NCBI GenBank assembly: GCA_963922865.1
Contig: CAWUJK010000018.1
Location: forward strand, 1-24,335
Length of the DNA: 24,335 bases
Reading direction: 5' to 3'
From: CAWUJK01 sp963922865
Lineage (GTDB): Bacteria; Patescibacteriota; Gracilibacteria; BD1-5; UBA6164
Shown: in pieces, positions 1 through 8,162 of the stretch
How the letters are laid out: each line of letters opens with the position of its first letter
Numbering within the stretch: the first letter of the stretch is position 1
Notes under the pieces: generated by a model
The model's database searches: none
The model's input: the letters and a program-made list of their open reading frames with translations, nothing else
What the model was told of the DNA's origin: nothing
Made by a program: the position numbers and the translations under genes

Positions 1-764
1 GAAGATGATATAGTGCTAGTTGAAATACGATAGTGTATAAGAATCTAGATTGAAATAACACTACAAATACAAATATAAACGATTGGAGAAGCGTAGACCC
101 AAACTGTGACCTACCTGACGTAACAATATGAACCCAAACCTGGGCCTGATGTAATTCAACGATATGAACATGATTTGAATGGTGAAAAAAAGATAATGGC
201 ACAAATTGAATAATAAATACTAGTATTTCATGTTCTAAGAATCATCAATGAACAAATAATGTAAATGACTGTACAATATGATCAATGCAAATGAGAAGTA
301 CAACAAAATCTAATACCTGGTTTACTGGAACAAACTCAAACTGAGATAGAGCACCTGCTAATATATGGTGAAAGCTATACACATGGGATAATGCAAAAAA
401 TACAGCGTGCAAGAATTGATATCACTTGCCATCAGATCAAGAATGGACTACCTTAGAAAACTACCTAGCCTGAACAACCTGTAGGACATGATACTGATAT
501 CAATGTGATTGACTATGATGGAGGAATCATACTAATAAATCAAATAAAACTAATATAGTAAAAGAATTAAAGATACCTCTATCAGGTGATCGTAACGATG
601 ATCTCTATAGTTTTGGGGACCGTGGTATTGCCTCACGGTTGTGGAGTTCTAGTCTTAATGGTTCTAAAGCTTTTGGTAGGTACTTAAACCGGAATTATTC
701 TACCGTAGGTCGCAATTACTTTTCTAAGAATTACGGTTTCTCTGTTAGGTGTCTAAAGGATTAA
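1..764 (+). CDS. FISUMP-domain (DUF1566-like) surface protein, 5'-truncated by the window edge
   Basis: The frame is open from base 3 to the TAA at 762-764 when TGA is read as glycine; under the standard code it is broken by more than 15 TGA codons. The C-terminal half has the layout of the Fibrobacter succinogenes major paralogous domain: a VTIGTQTW segment (codons at about 120-143), then YTWDNA and NGYHLPSDQEWTTLE (about 378-461), then LWSSS (about 633-647), ending in GFSVRCLKD before the stop. The family consists of secreted or surface proteins of unknown biochemical role, common in multi-copy sets in Bacteroidetes, Fibrobacteres and candidate-phyla bacteria. The visible 253 residues are rich in Asn, Thr, Ser, Gly and Trp and hold several Cys, which fits an extracellular protein. 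The N-terminus and any signal peptide lie outside the window. A strong terminator follows at 840-866. Family call is confident; function is not known. Confidence 0.85.
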
Positions 765-839
765 GTAATAGTCCAAGAGCTATGGTGATTGGTTACTATT
801 GCCCAAAAATTTTAAAAAAAACTAAAATATCTATTTTCT

Positions 840-866
840 AAACCCTATTTTTAGGGTTTTATTTTT
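840..866 (+). terminator. Rho-independent terminator after the FISUMP gene
   Basis: Perfect 8-bp stem AAACCCTA / TAGGGTTT (840-847 with 852-859) with a TTTT loop, followed by TATTTTT. It ends the upstream transcript 75 bases past the stop codon. Confidence 0.8.
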
Positions 867-892
867 GCAAAAACCCAAAAATTTCATATAAT
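865..892 (+). promoter_or_regulatory. Sigma70-like promoter for the 65-residue ORF
   Basis: TTGCAA (865-870), 16-base spacer, TATAAT (887-892); the start codon is 30 bases downstream. The -35 box and spacer belong to a 28-base segment (857-884) that recurs exactly at 1196-1223 before rnc, which supports a promoter role. Confidence 0.65.
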
Positions 893-922
893 TAAGACCA
901 ATAAAATATAATTTAATTTATT

Positions 923-1120
923 ATGACTACATTTACAATAAATGACCCAGTTATTGAGAATAAATATACTAAAGATGAATTAAAAAAAATTTTTTTATTT
1001 TTTATGCAAACAGAATTAAAAGAAGAAAACCTAAAACTTTATCAAATTTCAGTTGATGACCTACCAAAAAAATCTAAAAATAGATTAGAAAATATAGATA
1101 AACTAGATTTTGTAAATTAG
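923..1120 (+). CDS. Small hypothetical protein, 65 residues
   Basis: ATG at 923 to TAG at 1118-1120, with its own promoter (865-892) and terminator (1174-1206), so it looks like a monocistronic unit. The protein is acidic-basic mixed, Lys/Glu/Leu-rich, with a helical middle (YTKDELKKIFLFFMQTEL) and a C-terminal ISVDDLPKKSKNRLENID stretch. It has no signal peptide, membrane segment or Cys. The style, a short charged helix followed by a DLP turn and a Phe-Val-Asn end, resembles small antitoxin-like proteins, but no toxin gene lies next to it and I do not recognise the family. The call as a gene rests on the flanking signals and codon use like its neighbours. Confidence 0.65.
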   Translation: MTTFTINDPVIENKYTKDELKKIFLFFMQTELKEENLKLYQISVDDLPKKSKNRLENIDKLDFVN

Positions 1121-1173
1121 AATGAGATGTAATAAAAATTTTTGATATAGACAATCACCAAAATTAATTTTTT

Positions 1174-1206
1174 AAGAATTATAAGATTATAATTCTTTTA
1201 TTTTTG
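1174..1206 (+). terminator. Rho-independent terminator after the 65-residue ORF
   Basis: Perfect 10-bp stem AAGAATTATA / TATAATTCTT (1174-1183 with 1188-1197), 4-base loop, then TTATTTTT. The T-rich tail runs straight into the next promoter (-35 at 1204). Confidence 0.75.
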
Positions 1207-1231
1207 CAAAAACCCAAAAATTTTATAAAAT
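1204..1231 (+). promoter_or_regulatory. Sigma70-like promoter for the rnc operon
   Basis: TTGCAA (1204-1209), 16-base spacer, TAAAAT (1226-1231). The -35 box and most of the spacer are an exact copy of the promoter at 865. It would give an rnc leader of about 105 bases that includes the hairpin at 1310-1342. Confidence 0.6.
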
Positions 1232-1309
1232 AATACTTGCTAATTATTTATCTCTAGATTTTAAACTAAACTACAATAAAAGTTTTTTAAGTTAAATTTT
1301 GGACCTGAT

Positions 1310-1342
1310 AATTAGAAAACTTTATTTCTAATTCCATTTTTT
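1310..1342 (+). promoter_or_regulatory. Terminator-like hairpin abutting the rnc start codon
   Basis: Perfect 9-bp stem AATTAGAAA / TTTCTAATT (1310-1318 with 1325-1333), 6-base loop, then CCA and six T that touch the ATG at 1343. It has the form of an intrinsic terminator but would cut off the rnc operon from its own promoter, so it may be an attenuator or a leader element. RNase III genes in other bacteria are autoregulated by cleavage of a leader stem; that link is inference here. Confidence 0.5.
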
Positions 1343-2074
1343 ATGGTTATAACACAAAAAGTAACACAAAATTCCATATATATTGAAAAAATCTCCAATT
1401 TAACTCAAAAACTAAACATAAAAGTAAAAAATATATCTATATATATACTAGCTTTTATACATAGATCTATAGTAAATGAAAGACCAGATTTTGCCCCTGA
1501 ACATAATGAAAGATTAGAATTTTTATGAGATGCTGTACTTGAATTAGTAATTACCGATATATTGTTTAAAGAATTTCCAGAAAAACCAGAATGAGACCTT
1601 ACAGATATAAGAAGTGCACTTGTTAGATGAAAAAACTTATCATTAATTGCAAGAAAACTTGATTTTTCACAATACCTTTTTCTTTGAAATGGAGAAGAAA
1701 AAACATGATGAAGAGAAAATGATTATATATTATCAAATACAGTTGAAGCTTTTATTTGAGCTATTTACTTGGATTTGTGAATAGATGAAGTAAAAAAATT
1801 CATCCTAGAACATATCTATGAAACCCTTTGAAATATTTTAGAGCATAATCTTACAAAAGACTATAAAACAATATTTCAAGAACATGCTCAAGCTGTTTAT
1901 GAAATAACCCCTTCATATAAACTAATATCTGACTGCTGACCTGACCACCATAAAACTTTTGAAGTTTGAGTTTGGCTTTGAGAAGAAAATTTTTGATATG
2001 GAAAATGAACGAGTAAGAAAAAAGCTCAAGAAAATGCTGCTAAAAACGCTTATTTAAAATTAACAAAAAAATAA
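1343..2074 (+). CDS. rnc: Ribonuclease III
   Basis: Double-strand-specific endoribonuclease that matures rRNA precursors and trims structured mRNAs. The 243 residues match the usual bacterial length. The catalytic domain carries the signature NERLEFLGDAVLEL (about residues 55-68; E59 and D63 match the E. coli E41 and D45 metal ligands) and the second motif ILSNTVEAFIGAIYLD, whose Glu is the E117 equivalent; Asn stands where E. coli has D114. The dsRNA-binding domain follows from about residue 175 to the end, with the typical GKGTSKKKAQENAAKNAYL helix. Glycines in these motifs, including the LGD glycine, are encoded by TGA. It is the first gene of the rnc-yggT-ftsW-mutS-holA operon, and its start is directly preceded by a hairpin and T-run. 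Confidence 0.95.
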
Positions 2075-2076
2075 AA

Positions 2077-2373
2077 ATGATAGAGTTTGGTTTAATTATA
2101 ATATTTTTTACTGATATAATATTTTATTTAATTATATTTGATGTAATACTCTCTTGGCTTTCTTTGTTTTGACTAAGATATAGACCACAGTTTTTGGTAT
2201 CTATAGTAGAACCTCTCTACTGATTTATATCTAAATATATACCTACTAGTTTTTGAATGTTTAGATTTGATGCCCTTATTGCTATATTGGTTATTTATTT
2301 TATTCAAGGATTACTAGTTTTAAATATTGCTTGACTCAGAGAAGAAATTTTAAGAATAACAAATTATATCTAA
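2077..2373 (+). CDS. YggT-family membrane protein
   Basis: 98 residues with two to three hydrophobic segments: residues 4-35, a short middle loop with PLYGFISKYIP, and 62-83. The layout (Ser-Trp in the first helix, then a proline-rich turn with RPQFLVSIVEPLYGFISKYIPT, then a second helix with FRFDALIAILVIYFIQG) is that of the YggT/Ycf19 family, small integral membrane proteins often found near cell-division and envelope genes and of poorly defined role. The start is 2 bases after the rnc stop, and the stop overlaps the ftsW start (TAATG), so translation is probably coupled. Family assignment rests on pattern and size. Confidence 0.75.
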
Positions 2374-3590
2374 TGAATAAAAAACAAATAGATTATAAAC
2401 TCTTTTTTGCAATTTTGATACTTATATTGTTTTGAATGATAATGATTTCCTCAGTATCAGTTTATTCATCATTTAAACTTACATCAGTTCATGTATCTAA
2501 AGGTCTTATAGAAGAAACATACAATTATTTTTATGTTATCAGAAATATAGTACATGTATTACTGTCCATTGTTACTTTGTGAATACTCACCAAAATACCC
2601 TATAAATTTTTTGAAAAATATATAAAAATAATTGCTTGAATTATACTTTTTATGCTGCTTTTTGTTCTGATAAAATGAATGACAATAAAATGAGCTACCG
2701 GTTGGATTAATATAGCTTGATTACCCTTTACTATCCAACCAACAGAATTTCTCAAGTTTTCTTTAATAATATTTTTAGCTTATTTTTTTAAAGTACATAA
2801 AAATTATCTTTCCAGTTTTAAAAAAGGATTTTTACCATTTTTATCCATAATATGAATTGTTGTACTTTTGGTATGATTACAACCTGATTTTTGAACTCTA
2901 ATGGTTGTTTTACCTATATCTGTTATAATGTATTTTGTTACTTGAGCTCAAGTTAAAAATTTGATACTGTTTTTTGTTTTAGCTTTGTTTTTAGTATTTT
3001 GAGTATACTCTTACTGAGATTATGATAAAAAAACTTGAAAAAACTTAAATAAACTTTGATATATAACAAAAAGAATAGATAATTTTTTTTCTAGCAATCA
3101 ACAAGCAATAAAAAATAAAACCATAAACTACCAAACAAAACAATGATTAATTGCTATTGGAAGCTGATGATTTTGAGGACTTGGTTTTTCTAGCTCTATT
3201 CAAAAATTTGGTTATCTACCAGAAGTCCAGTGAGATTTTATTTTTTCAGTTATAGTAGAAGAACTATGATTTATATGAGCTTTTGTATTGTTAAATTTTT
3301 ATATTTATATAGCTCGGAGATGATTTTATATAGCAAATTATACAAATGATTTATTTGCAAAATATTCTGCAATATGAATAAGTTCTTGGATACTGATTCA
3401 AGCTTTTATAAATATATGAGTAAACTTAAATATTGTACCCCTCACTTGAGTTACTCTACCTTTTATTTCTTATTGAGGTTCTAGCTTACTTTCACTTAGT
3501 ATTGCTATATGATTTCTTTTAAATATATCTAGATATATAGATTTAGAACCTAAATATTCTAGATGAAAAAAACGTATTTTATGATTTTAA
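2373..3590 (+). CDS. ftsW: FtsW/RodA-type SEDS peptidoglycan polymerase, probably FtsW
   Basis: SEDS-family inner-membrane glycosyltransferase that polymerises lipid II, here most likely for the division septum. 405 residues with about ten hydrophobic segments. Motifs seen in order: FTIQPTEFLKFSLIIFLAYF, LQPDFGTLMVV, then GSGGFGGLGFSSSIQKFGYL with PEVQGDFIFSVIVEELGFIG (the DFIF..I.EE..F motif), and NIGVNLNIVPLTGVTLPFIS followed by YGGSS. Most of these glycines are TGA codons. FtsW and RodA are hard to tell apart; a cytoplasmic-side insertion of about 50 polar residues after GVYSYGDYD and the neighbours fit either. One CGG codon occurs just before RGFYIA at about 3319. It overlaps yggT by one base and lies 4 bases before mutS. 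Confidence 0.9.
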
Positions 3591-3594
3591 AATT

Positions 3595-4800
3595 ATGGAT
3601 AAAAACTTAACACCAGCAATGATTCAATTTTATGAACTCAAAGAACAAAACCCAGATTCTATACTTTGGTTTAGAATGTGAGATTTTTATGAAATGTTTG
3701 ATGATGATGCTGTTTTGGCAAATAAAATTTTGTGAATAAGTCTTACTACTAGAAATAAAAATGCTAAAAATCCTCAACCACTTGCTTGAATACCTTACCA
3801 TGCAAAAGATAAATATTTGCCTCAATTAGTAAATGCTTGATATAAAGTTGCAATAGCAGAGCAAGTAAGTGATCCTAAAGCTAAATGAATAGTAAAAAGA
3901 GAAATTGTAAGAGTTATTACTCCCTCAACAATTAGTTTAGAATGAGAAAGCTATTCTCAAAATGAATCTAAACAAAACTATATTTTAGCAATAGTTGAAG
4001 AAGCTTGAGTTTATGCTATAAGTATTTTAGACCCTAGTAGCTGAGAATGGAGAGTTTGAGAGATTAATAGTTTTGAAAAATTGTCATGAGAAATATATAA
4101 GATATCACCTCAAGAGGTAATTTTGGAAAAAAAGCTTTTTTCTCAAAATGATCTAAAACAATTATTAGAAAAAAAATATGGTTTAAATATTTATTTTTTT
4201 GAAAATAAATTAGAACCCAGAGATAAACTAATAAAACATTTTGGAGTTAAAGATTTATGAGCTTTTAATCTAGAAAATAATAAACTTGCAAGAAAAGCTT
4301 GAGCATTGGTTTTAGAATATTTAGAATCTTCACAAAAAACAGATTTATCTTATTTGGACTCTATAAAATATGAAAGTTTTTCTTCATACATGGATTTGGA
4401 TGAATCTACTATTAGAAGTCTTGATTTGCTGTATAATTTATCAGCTAAATCTAGTAAGCTTTGAACTTTATTTTGAGTTTTAGATAAAACTAAAACTCCT
4501 ATGTGAAGGCGTTTTTTGAGAGAAAGTATATTAAAACCTCTTCAAGATATAAAGAAAATAGAAAAAAGACAAGATATTATAGAGCAATTATTATCTCAAC
4601 CTTTATTGCTTGATAAAATTACTTCTAGTTTATCTAAAGTTTCTGATTTAGATAATATACTAACAAGACTTGCTCTTGGTAGAGCTAATCCTAGAGATTT
4701 GATTTCGCTTAAAAATAGTTTACAGACTTTTTTGAATGTTTGCTCTATTATAAAAGATAGTTGAAATAAAAAATTAATTAAATTGTTAGAAATAGAATAG
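3595..4800 (+). CDS. mutS: MutS, N-terminal half only (no clamp or ATPase domain)
   Basis: MutS recognises mismatches and recruits repair through its ATPase. This 401-residue protein starts normally: ILWFRMGDFYEMF holds the mismatch-wedging Phe-x-Glu (F31, E33), followed by LAGIPYHAKDKYLPQLVNAG and AIAEQVSDPKAKGIVKREIV, a connector domain (about 125-230) and the first part of the lever/core domain with MDLDESTIRSLDLL, KTKTPMGRRFLRESILKPL and LARLAL-type LTRLALGRANPRDLISL. It then stops at TAG (4798) near the position equivalent to E. coli residue 395-420, so the clamp, the Walker ATPase (GPNMGGKST) and the helix-turn-helix are absent; a full MutS has about 850 residues. holA begins 2 bases later, leaving no room for a lost 3' part. 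Codon use is like the rest. It may be a degraded gene or a stand-alone mismatch-binding fragment. Confidence 0.9.
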
Positions 4801-4802
4801 AT

Positions 4803-5753
4803 ATGATATATTTTTTTACATGAAACAGTGATTATTTAGTTAGGGAAAAAACTAAGCATTGGAGAGATGCTTATATAGAAAAATATGGGGATTTTAATTT
4901 TACTCATCTCAAAGATTTGAAAAACTTGGATAATAATTTATTGTCTCAAGAGCTTTTATCTTGATGATTTATGTGAGAAAAAAAACTTATTTTGATTAAT
5001 GATTTTCCTCTGTCTAGTTCTATAAAAGATTGAGAACTTAGCTTGAAGCAAGATTTTTTAGAAAGTATTTTAGAAAAAATTCCAGAAGATAATATAGTTG
5101 TTTTTTCAAGTGTATCTCCTGATAAAAGGTCCAAGTTATATAAAAAGTTGAAAGAAATATCTACTAAAGTTGAGGAATTTAGTATTTCGTGAAACTCTAG
5201 CTTGTTTCCTATTATATCAAATGAATACAAAAATAAGTTAGATTCTAATGCCTTAAACTTATTGATTAACTATAAATCATGAAATTTGGATAAAATTATT
5301 GCAGAGATAGATAAACTGCTTATTTTATCTGATAGGATAGATGAAAATATGGTGAAACAAAATATTTTTCCTGAGCTTGAAGAGTCTATTTTTCACCTTA
5401 TTGATGATATTATGAATAAAAATTTTGTTGAAATTTTTAATAAGATAGACATAATTTTATCCCAAGTTTCTGTTTATGCTTTTTATAATAACTTAATTTC
5501 TAATTTAAGGGTTCTTGTTTATATTGATATCTTAAAAAATAAAAATATTTCTAGTATTTCTGAGGTTTTGAACTTATGAAATAGGGCTTTTTTGGTTAAT
5601 AAAAATTATGCTATTGGTTCAAGGTCTTTAAATGATTTATATGTATGACTTATAGATTTGGATAAAAAAATGAAATCTTGATCTATGATTTGAAGTGAGG
5701 ATGAAGTTTTAAAGTATGAGATAGAAAAGTGTCTTTTGAAAATGAGTAAATAG
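4803..5753 (+). CDS. holA: DNA polymerase III delta subunit
   Basis: Delta opens the beta sliding clamp within the clamp-loader complex. 316 residues, close to the family's 330-340. The N-terminus MIYFFTGNSDYLVREKTKHW is the family's typical opening, in which a degenerate P-loop replaces the ATP site; then LLSGGFMGEKKLILINDFP (the S..LF...RLV.i segment) and, in the middle, SGNLDKIIAEIDKLLIL, matching the conserved gn...i..EleKL motif, and FPELEESIFHLIDDIMNKN, matching the E..iF.l.Dai segment. Identity is low overall, as usual for HolA. It starts 2 bases after the mutS stop and ends the operon; two hairpins follow. Confidence 0.85.
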
Positions 5754-5755
5754 TT

Positions 5756-5792
5756 ATTTACAATACTTTTTTTATTTAAAATTATTGTAAAT
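5756..5792 (+). terminator. Hairpin at the end of the rnc-holA operon
   Basis: Perfect 10-bp stem ATTTACAATA / TATTGTAAAT (5756-5765 with 5783-5792), 17-base loop. It starts 3 bases past the holA stop. A T-run is not immediate, so on its own it would be a weak terminator; the stronger hairpin at 5807 follows. Confidence 0.5.
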
Positions 5793-5806
5793 ATTTTACT
5801 CTTTTT

Positions 5807-5866
5807 AAAAAATGTGGGATAATGTTATTACAAACAAAAAATTTGTAATAACTTCCCACATTTTTT
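5807..5866 (+). terminator. Strong two-part hairpin terminator
   Basis: Outer stem AAAAAATGTGGGA / TCCCACATTTTTT (5807-5819 with 5854-5866) and inner stem GTTATTACAAA / TTTGTAATAAC (5824-5834 with 5842-5852), both perfect, separated by a small bulge. The A-run and T-run on the two sides make it able to act in both directions. Confidence 0.75.
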
Positions 5867-5886
5867 AATTGATGAATAATAGAATT

Positions 5887-6186
5887 ATGGAACAAAGAAC
5901 ACAAAAACAAATAAAAATAGATTTTATACTTAATGTTTTAAAGGAGCTTTTTTGAGTGACTAAATGATCTCAGTATCTATATAAATTGATTTCTTCAAAA
6001 GAAGGTGATATAGATATTGTTGTTGTAGATAAAATAGTTGATATCATGAAAGAATCTATAAAAAAGGTTTGAGATAAGGTCAAAAAAGAACAAATAGAGA
6101 AAAATATTTCTAAACTTGAAATGATAAAAAAGCAAGAATTGGAGGATGATAAAAAAGAGTTAGAGGAAATTGAGAAATTATTATAA
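5887..6186 (+). CDS. Hypothetical coiled-coil protein, 99 residues
   Basis: ATG at 5887 to TAA at 6184-6186, with three in-frame TGA glycines (FGVTKGSQ, KVGDKV). The N-terminal half has mixed helices, and from about residue 58 the protein is strongly charged and heptad-like (KKVGDKVKKEQIEKNISKLE and onwards to EEIEKLL), consistent with a coiled coil. No signal peptide or membrane segment. It follows a strong terminator and precedes the unknown 481-residue gene by 45 bases, so the two may form a unit. I do not recognise the family. Confidence 0.7.
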
Positions 6187-6196
6187 AAGTGTTTTT

Positions 6197-6234
6197 AAAA
6201 ATTAATATTTTATTTTTTTAAAATTTAAATTATG
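6197..6234 (+). repeat. 38-base leader, left copy of an exact inverted repeat
   Basis: Bases 6197-6234, ending in the ATG of the 481-residue gene, are identical over all 38 positions to the reverse complement of 7909-7946, which ends in the ATG of a small minus-strand ORF. The segment is pure A/T except the final G and contains TTAATATTTTATTT, a possible -10 region. Confidence 0.8.
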
Positions 6235-7677
6235 AATGAAAAAATAGTTCAAAATGAAAGTAGTAATGAGAAATTAAAAAATTCTTTAGATAAATCTTTA
6301 GCTGAGTTAGAAAGTATGTCTTTAGATGATAAAGAAAATGTTTGAAAAAATTTTGTAGAAGAAGCAAGAAATAATGATAATTTGAAAAGAAATTTAATGT
6401 TAGATAATAGAAATTCTAAATCTAAAAATAATATTAACTTTGCTAGATATTCTGCTGATTTATCAGATAAAATACTTTCAGGTAGAAATACTTTAGTTCA
6501 TAAAAGTGCTATAAAAGAATACCAAATCTTTAATGAATGAAAAATTGGTGAATTATGACACTTTAGTTTGAAAGGGGAAAAGTTTAGTGGTGTTCGTTTG
6601 GAAAACCAAAATGTAAATGGAGATGAAGACTGTTATTATCAAACTGTAACATTTAAGGAGCATTACGATTATTGTATAAGTAATGGTATGATAGAGCAAA
6701 AGGCGATTTTGGAAGCTCAAAAGTATGCAAATAAAAAAGAAAATATATTGTTAACTATTCATAGAGAAAATCCAGAAGTAGATAAACAAAAAATAATTCA
6801 AGGTTTAAAAGAATGAACTAGTACTTTGTGAGATTGGGGAGGGGTTGTGTATAGGGCTTTAGATTGATTTTTTAAAATTTTTTGAAGATCGCAATGACCT
6901 TTAAAAAATACATTTAAAAAGATAGATACTTTAGGTGGAAATTATGGTTCTCCTATTAAGAGCATAAATTGGGATCCTACAAAGAAACTTAATTTTATTT
7001 CTATTCATGATTTATCAGATATTAAGCCTAGATATTTATCCATGAATCATCGTCTAAGTGATAAAAATATTCAGGAAATTAGTGGTGTCATAAATAGTCA
7101 AGATATAACACCATCTAATTTATCAAATCTTGAAGAATTTTCTCAAGTTCAAGATATGGATAGAAATCATAAAATTGTTAGTGGTAAATTTATATTTCCT
7201 ATTGAAGTAAGAAATTTTGTACAAGATTTGAAAAATATTTCAAGTATTATACCTCAAAATAAAAAAGATGAAGATAAATTAATTTGAGATTTAAACACTT
7301 CTTTATCAAGATTATCAAATGATTCTAATCATGCAAGTATTGGTATTTCTAACGTTAATTCAGGAATATGAAGTAATTTTGATCCTGGTTTTTCGATTGA
7401 ACCTAAAAATTGAACAATATATCTTGATGATAAAAGTCGTGGTGTTTTAACATTTTTAAAAGATAAAGGTATTGAAGTAGGGTTTGATAGATTTAATATT
7501 AATGGTGAAGTTTTTATACGTTCATCTCAAATACCAGATTGAAGAGATTTTGGAAAAGTTTTTGAAGCATTGAAAAAAAATAAGCCTTTAAGTGCAGATG
7601 ATCCTATTTTTAAATATTCAATGGATAAAATGAGTGCTGAAGATAAAAAATTAATAGAAGATGTAATGACAACATAA
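6232..7677 (+). CDS. Hypothetical protein, 481 residues
   Basis: ATG at 6232 to TAA at 7675-7677; about 13 in-frame TGA codons split it in a standard reading. It has no signal peptide or clear membrane segment. The N-terminal 80 residues are Asn/Lys/Glu-rich and probably helical. Residues about 100-165 hold a compact part with EWxKxGEL-like and DEDCYYQTVTFKEHYDYCIS segments and two Cys. A Trp/Gly/aromatic patch follows (about 198-225, LGDWGGVVYRALDGFFKIFG). The last 100 residues hold SRGVLTFLKDKGIEVGFDRF and SSQIPDGRDFGKVFEALKKN. I recognise no family. It ends at a good terminator (7716-7746), and its leader is exactly duplicated in inverted form at 7909-7946. Confidence 0.75.
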
Positions 7678-7715
7678 AGATACTAGGTATTGTCCAAAAA
7701 AAATTTAGAATTATG

Positions 7716-7746
7716 AAAAAGAAACAAAATTTATTGTTTCTTTTTT
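7716..7746 (+). terminator. Rho-independent terminator after the 481-residue gene
   Basis: Stem AAAAAGAAACAA / TTGTTTCTTTTT (7716-7727 with 7734-7745) with a 6-base loop and a T-run. Confidence 0.7.
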
Positions 7747-7812
7747 ATAAAGTATTTTGAGTTCTTAAATAATGATATTAGTAGAAAATGTGATAATAAA
7801 TTAACTAGATTT

Positions 7813-7911
7813 TTAAATATTGTATTTTTTTATTTTTTCATTTAAACTTTTTATTTTTCTGCCTAAATTGAAACTCCTTTTATCTAATTGTTCATTTGTT
7901 TCTTTACCCAT
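7813..7911 (-). CDS. Possible 32-residue peptide
   Basis: Minus-strand ATG at 7911 to TAA at 7813-7815. The peptide is highly basic and probably one helix (MGKETNEQLDKRSFNLGRKI then KSLNEKIKKYNI). Support comes mainly from its leader, which is an exact 38-base copy of the leader of the 6232 gene. There is no recognisable domain, and the ORF may be a remnant left after duplication or inversion of the leader. It sits in a 485-base gap that otherwise holds only terminators and AT-rich DNA. Confidence 0.35.
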   Translation of the reverse strand: MGKETNEQLDKRSFNLGRKIKSLNEKIKKYNI

Positions 7912-7946
7912 AATTTAAATTTTAAAAAAATAAAATATTAATTTTT
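7909..7946 (-). repeat. 38-base leader, right copy of the inverted repeat
   Basis: Exact reverse complement of 6197-6234. The two copies point towards each other and enclose 1.67 kb holding the 481-residue gene. Confidence 0.8.
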
Positions 7947-8098
7947 TTGGGAGGAATACAAATTAAATATAGTAAAATCATTACAAATTTTTAATTTGTA
8001 CAAATATTATCTCATATTTTTTTAAAAAAGTATAATATTTTAAGTAATTCTTCTTATATCTATAAAAATTTAAATTTGATAAAATATAAATTTAAAAA

Positions 8099-8136
8099 AA
8101 ATGAGTATCTAAATGAATACCCATTCTTTTTATTAA
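8099..8136 (-). terminator. Terminator of the secreted coiled-coil gene
   Basis: On the minus strand the stem ATGGGTAT / ATACTCAT (one mismatch) has a 9-base loop and is followed by eight T; on the plus strand CATTCTTTTT also follows, so it may work in both directions. Confidence 0.6.
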
Positions 8137-8162
8137 AAACAAACATTATTTTTTAAATATCA

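Noticed and set aside
1..764. Degenerate gene remnant
   Set aside because: The stops in the frame are all TGA; read as Gly the frame is open to the FISUMP C-terminus.
3595..4800. MutS stop as a frameshift or sequencing error
   Set aside because: No MutS clamp or ATPase sequence is found in any frame downstream; the DNA there encodes HolA from 2 bases after the stop. A correct-length deletion cannot be excluded.
7949..7955. GGGAGGA as a Shine-Dalgarno site
   Set aside because: No start codon or reading frame follows it at a useful distance.
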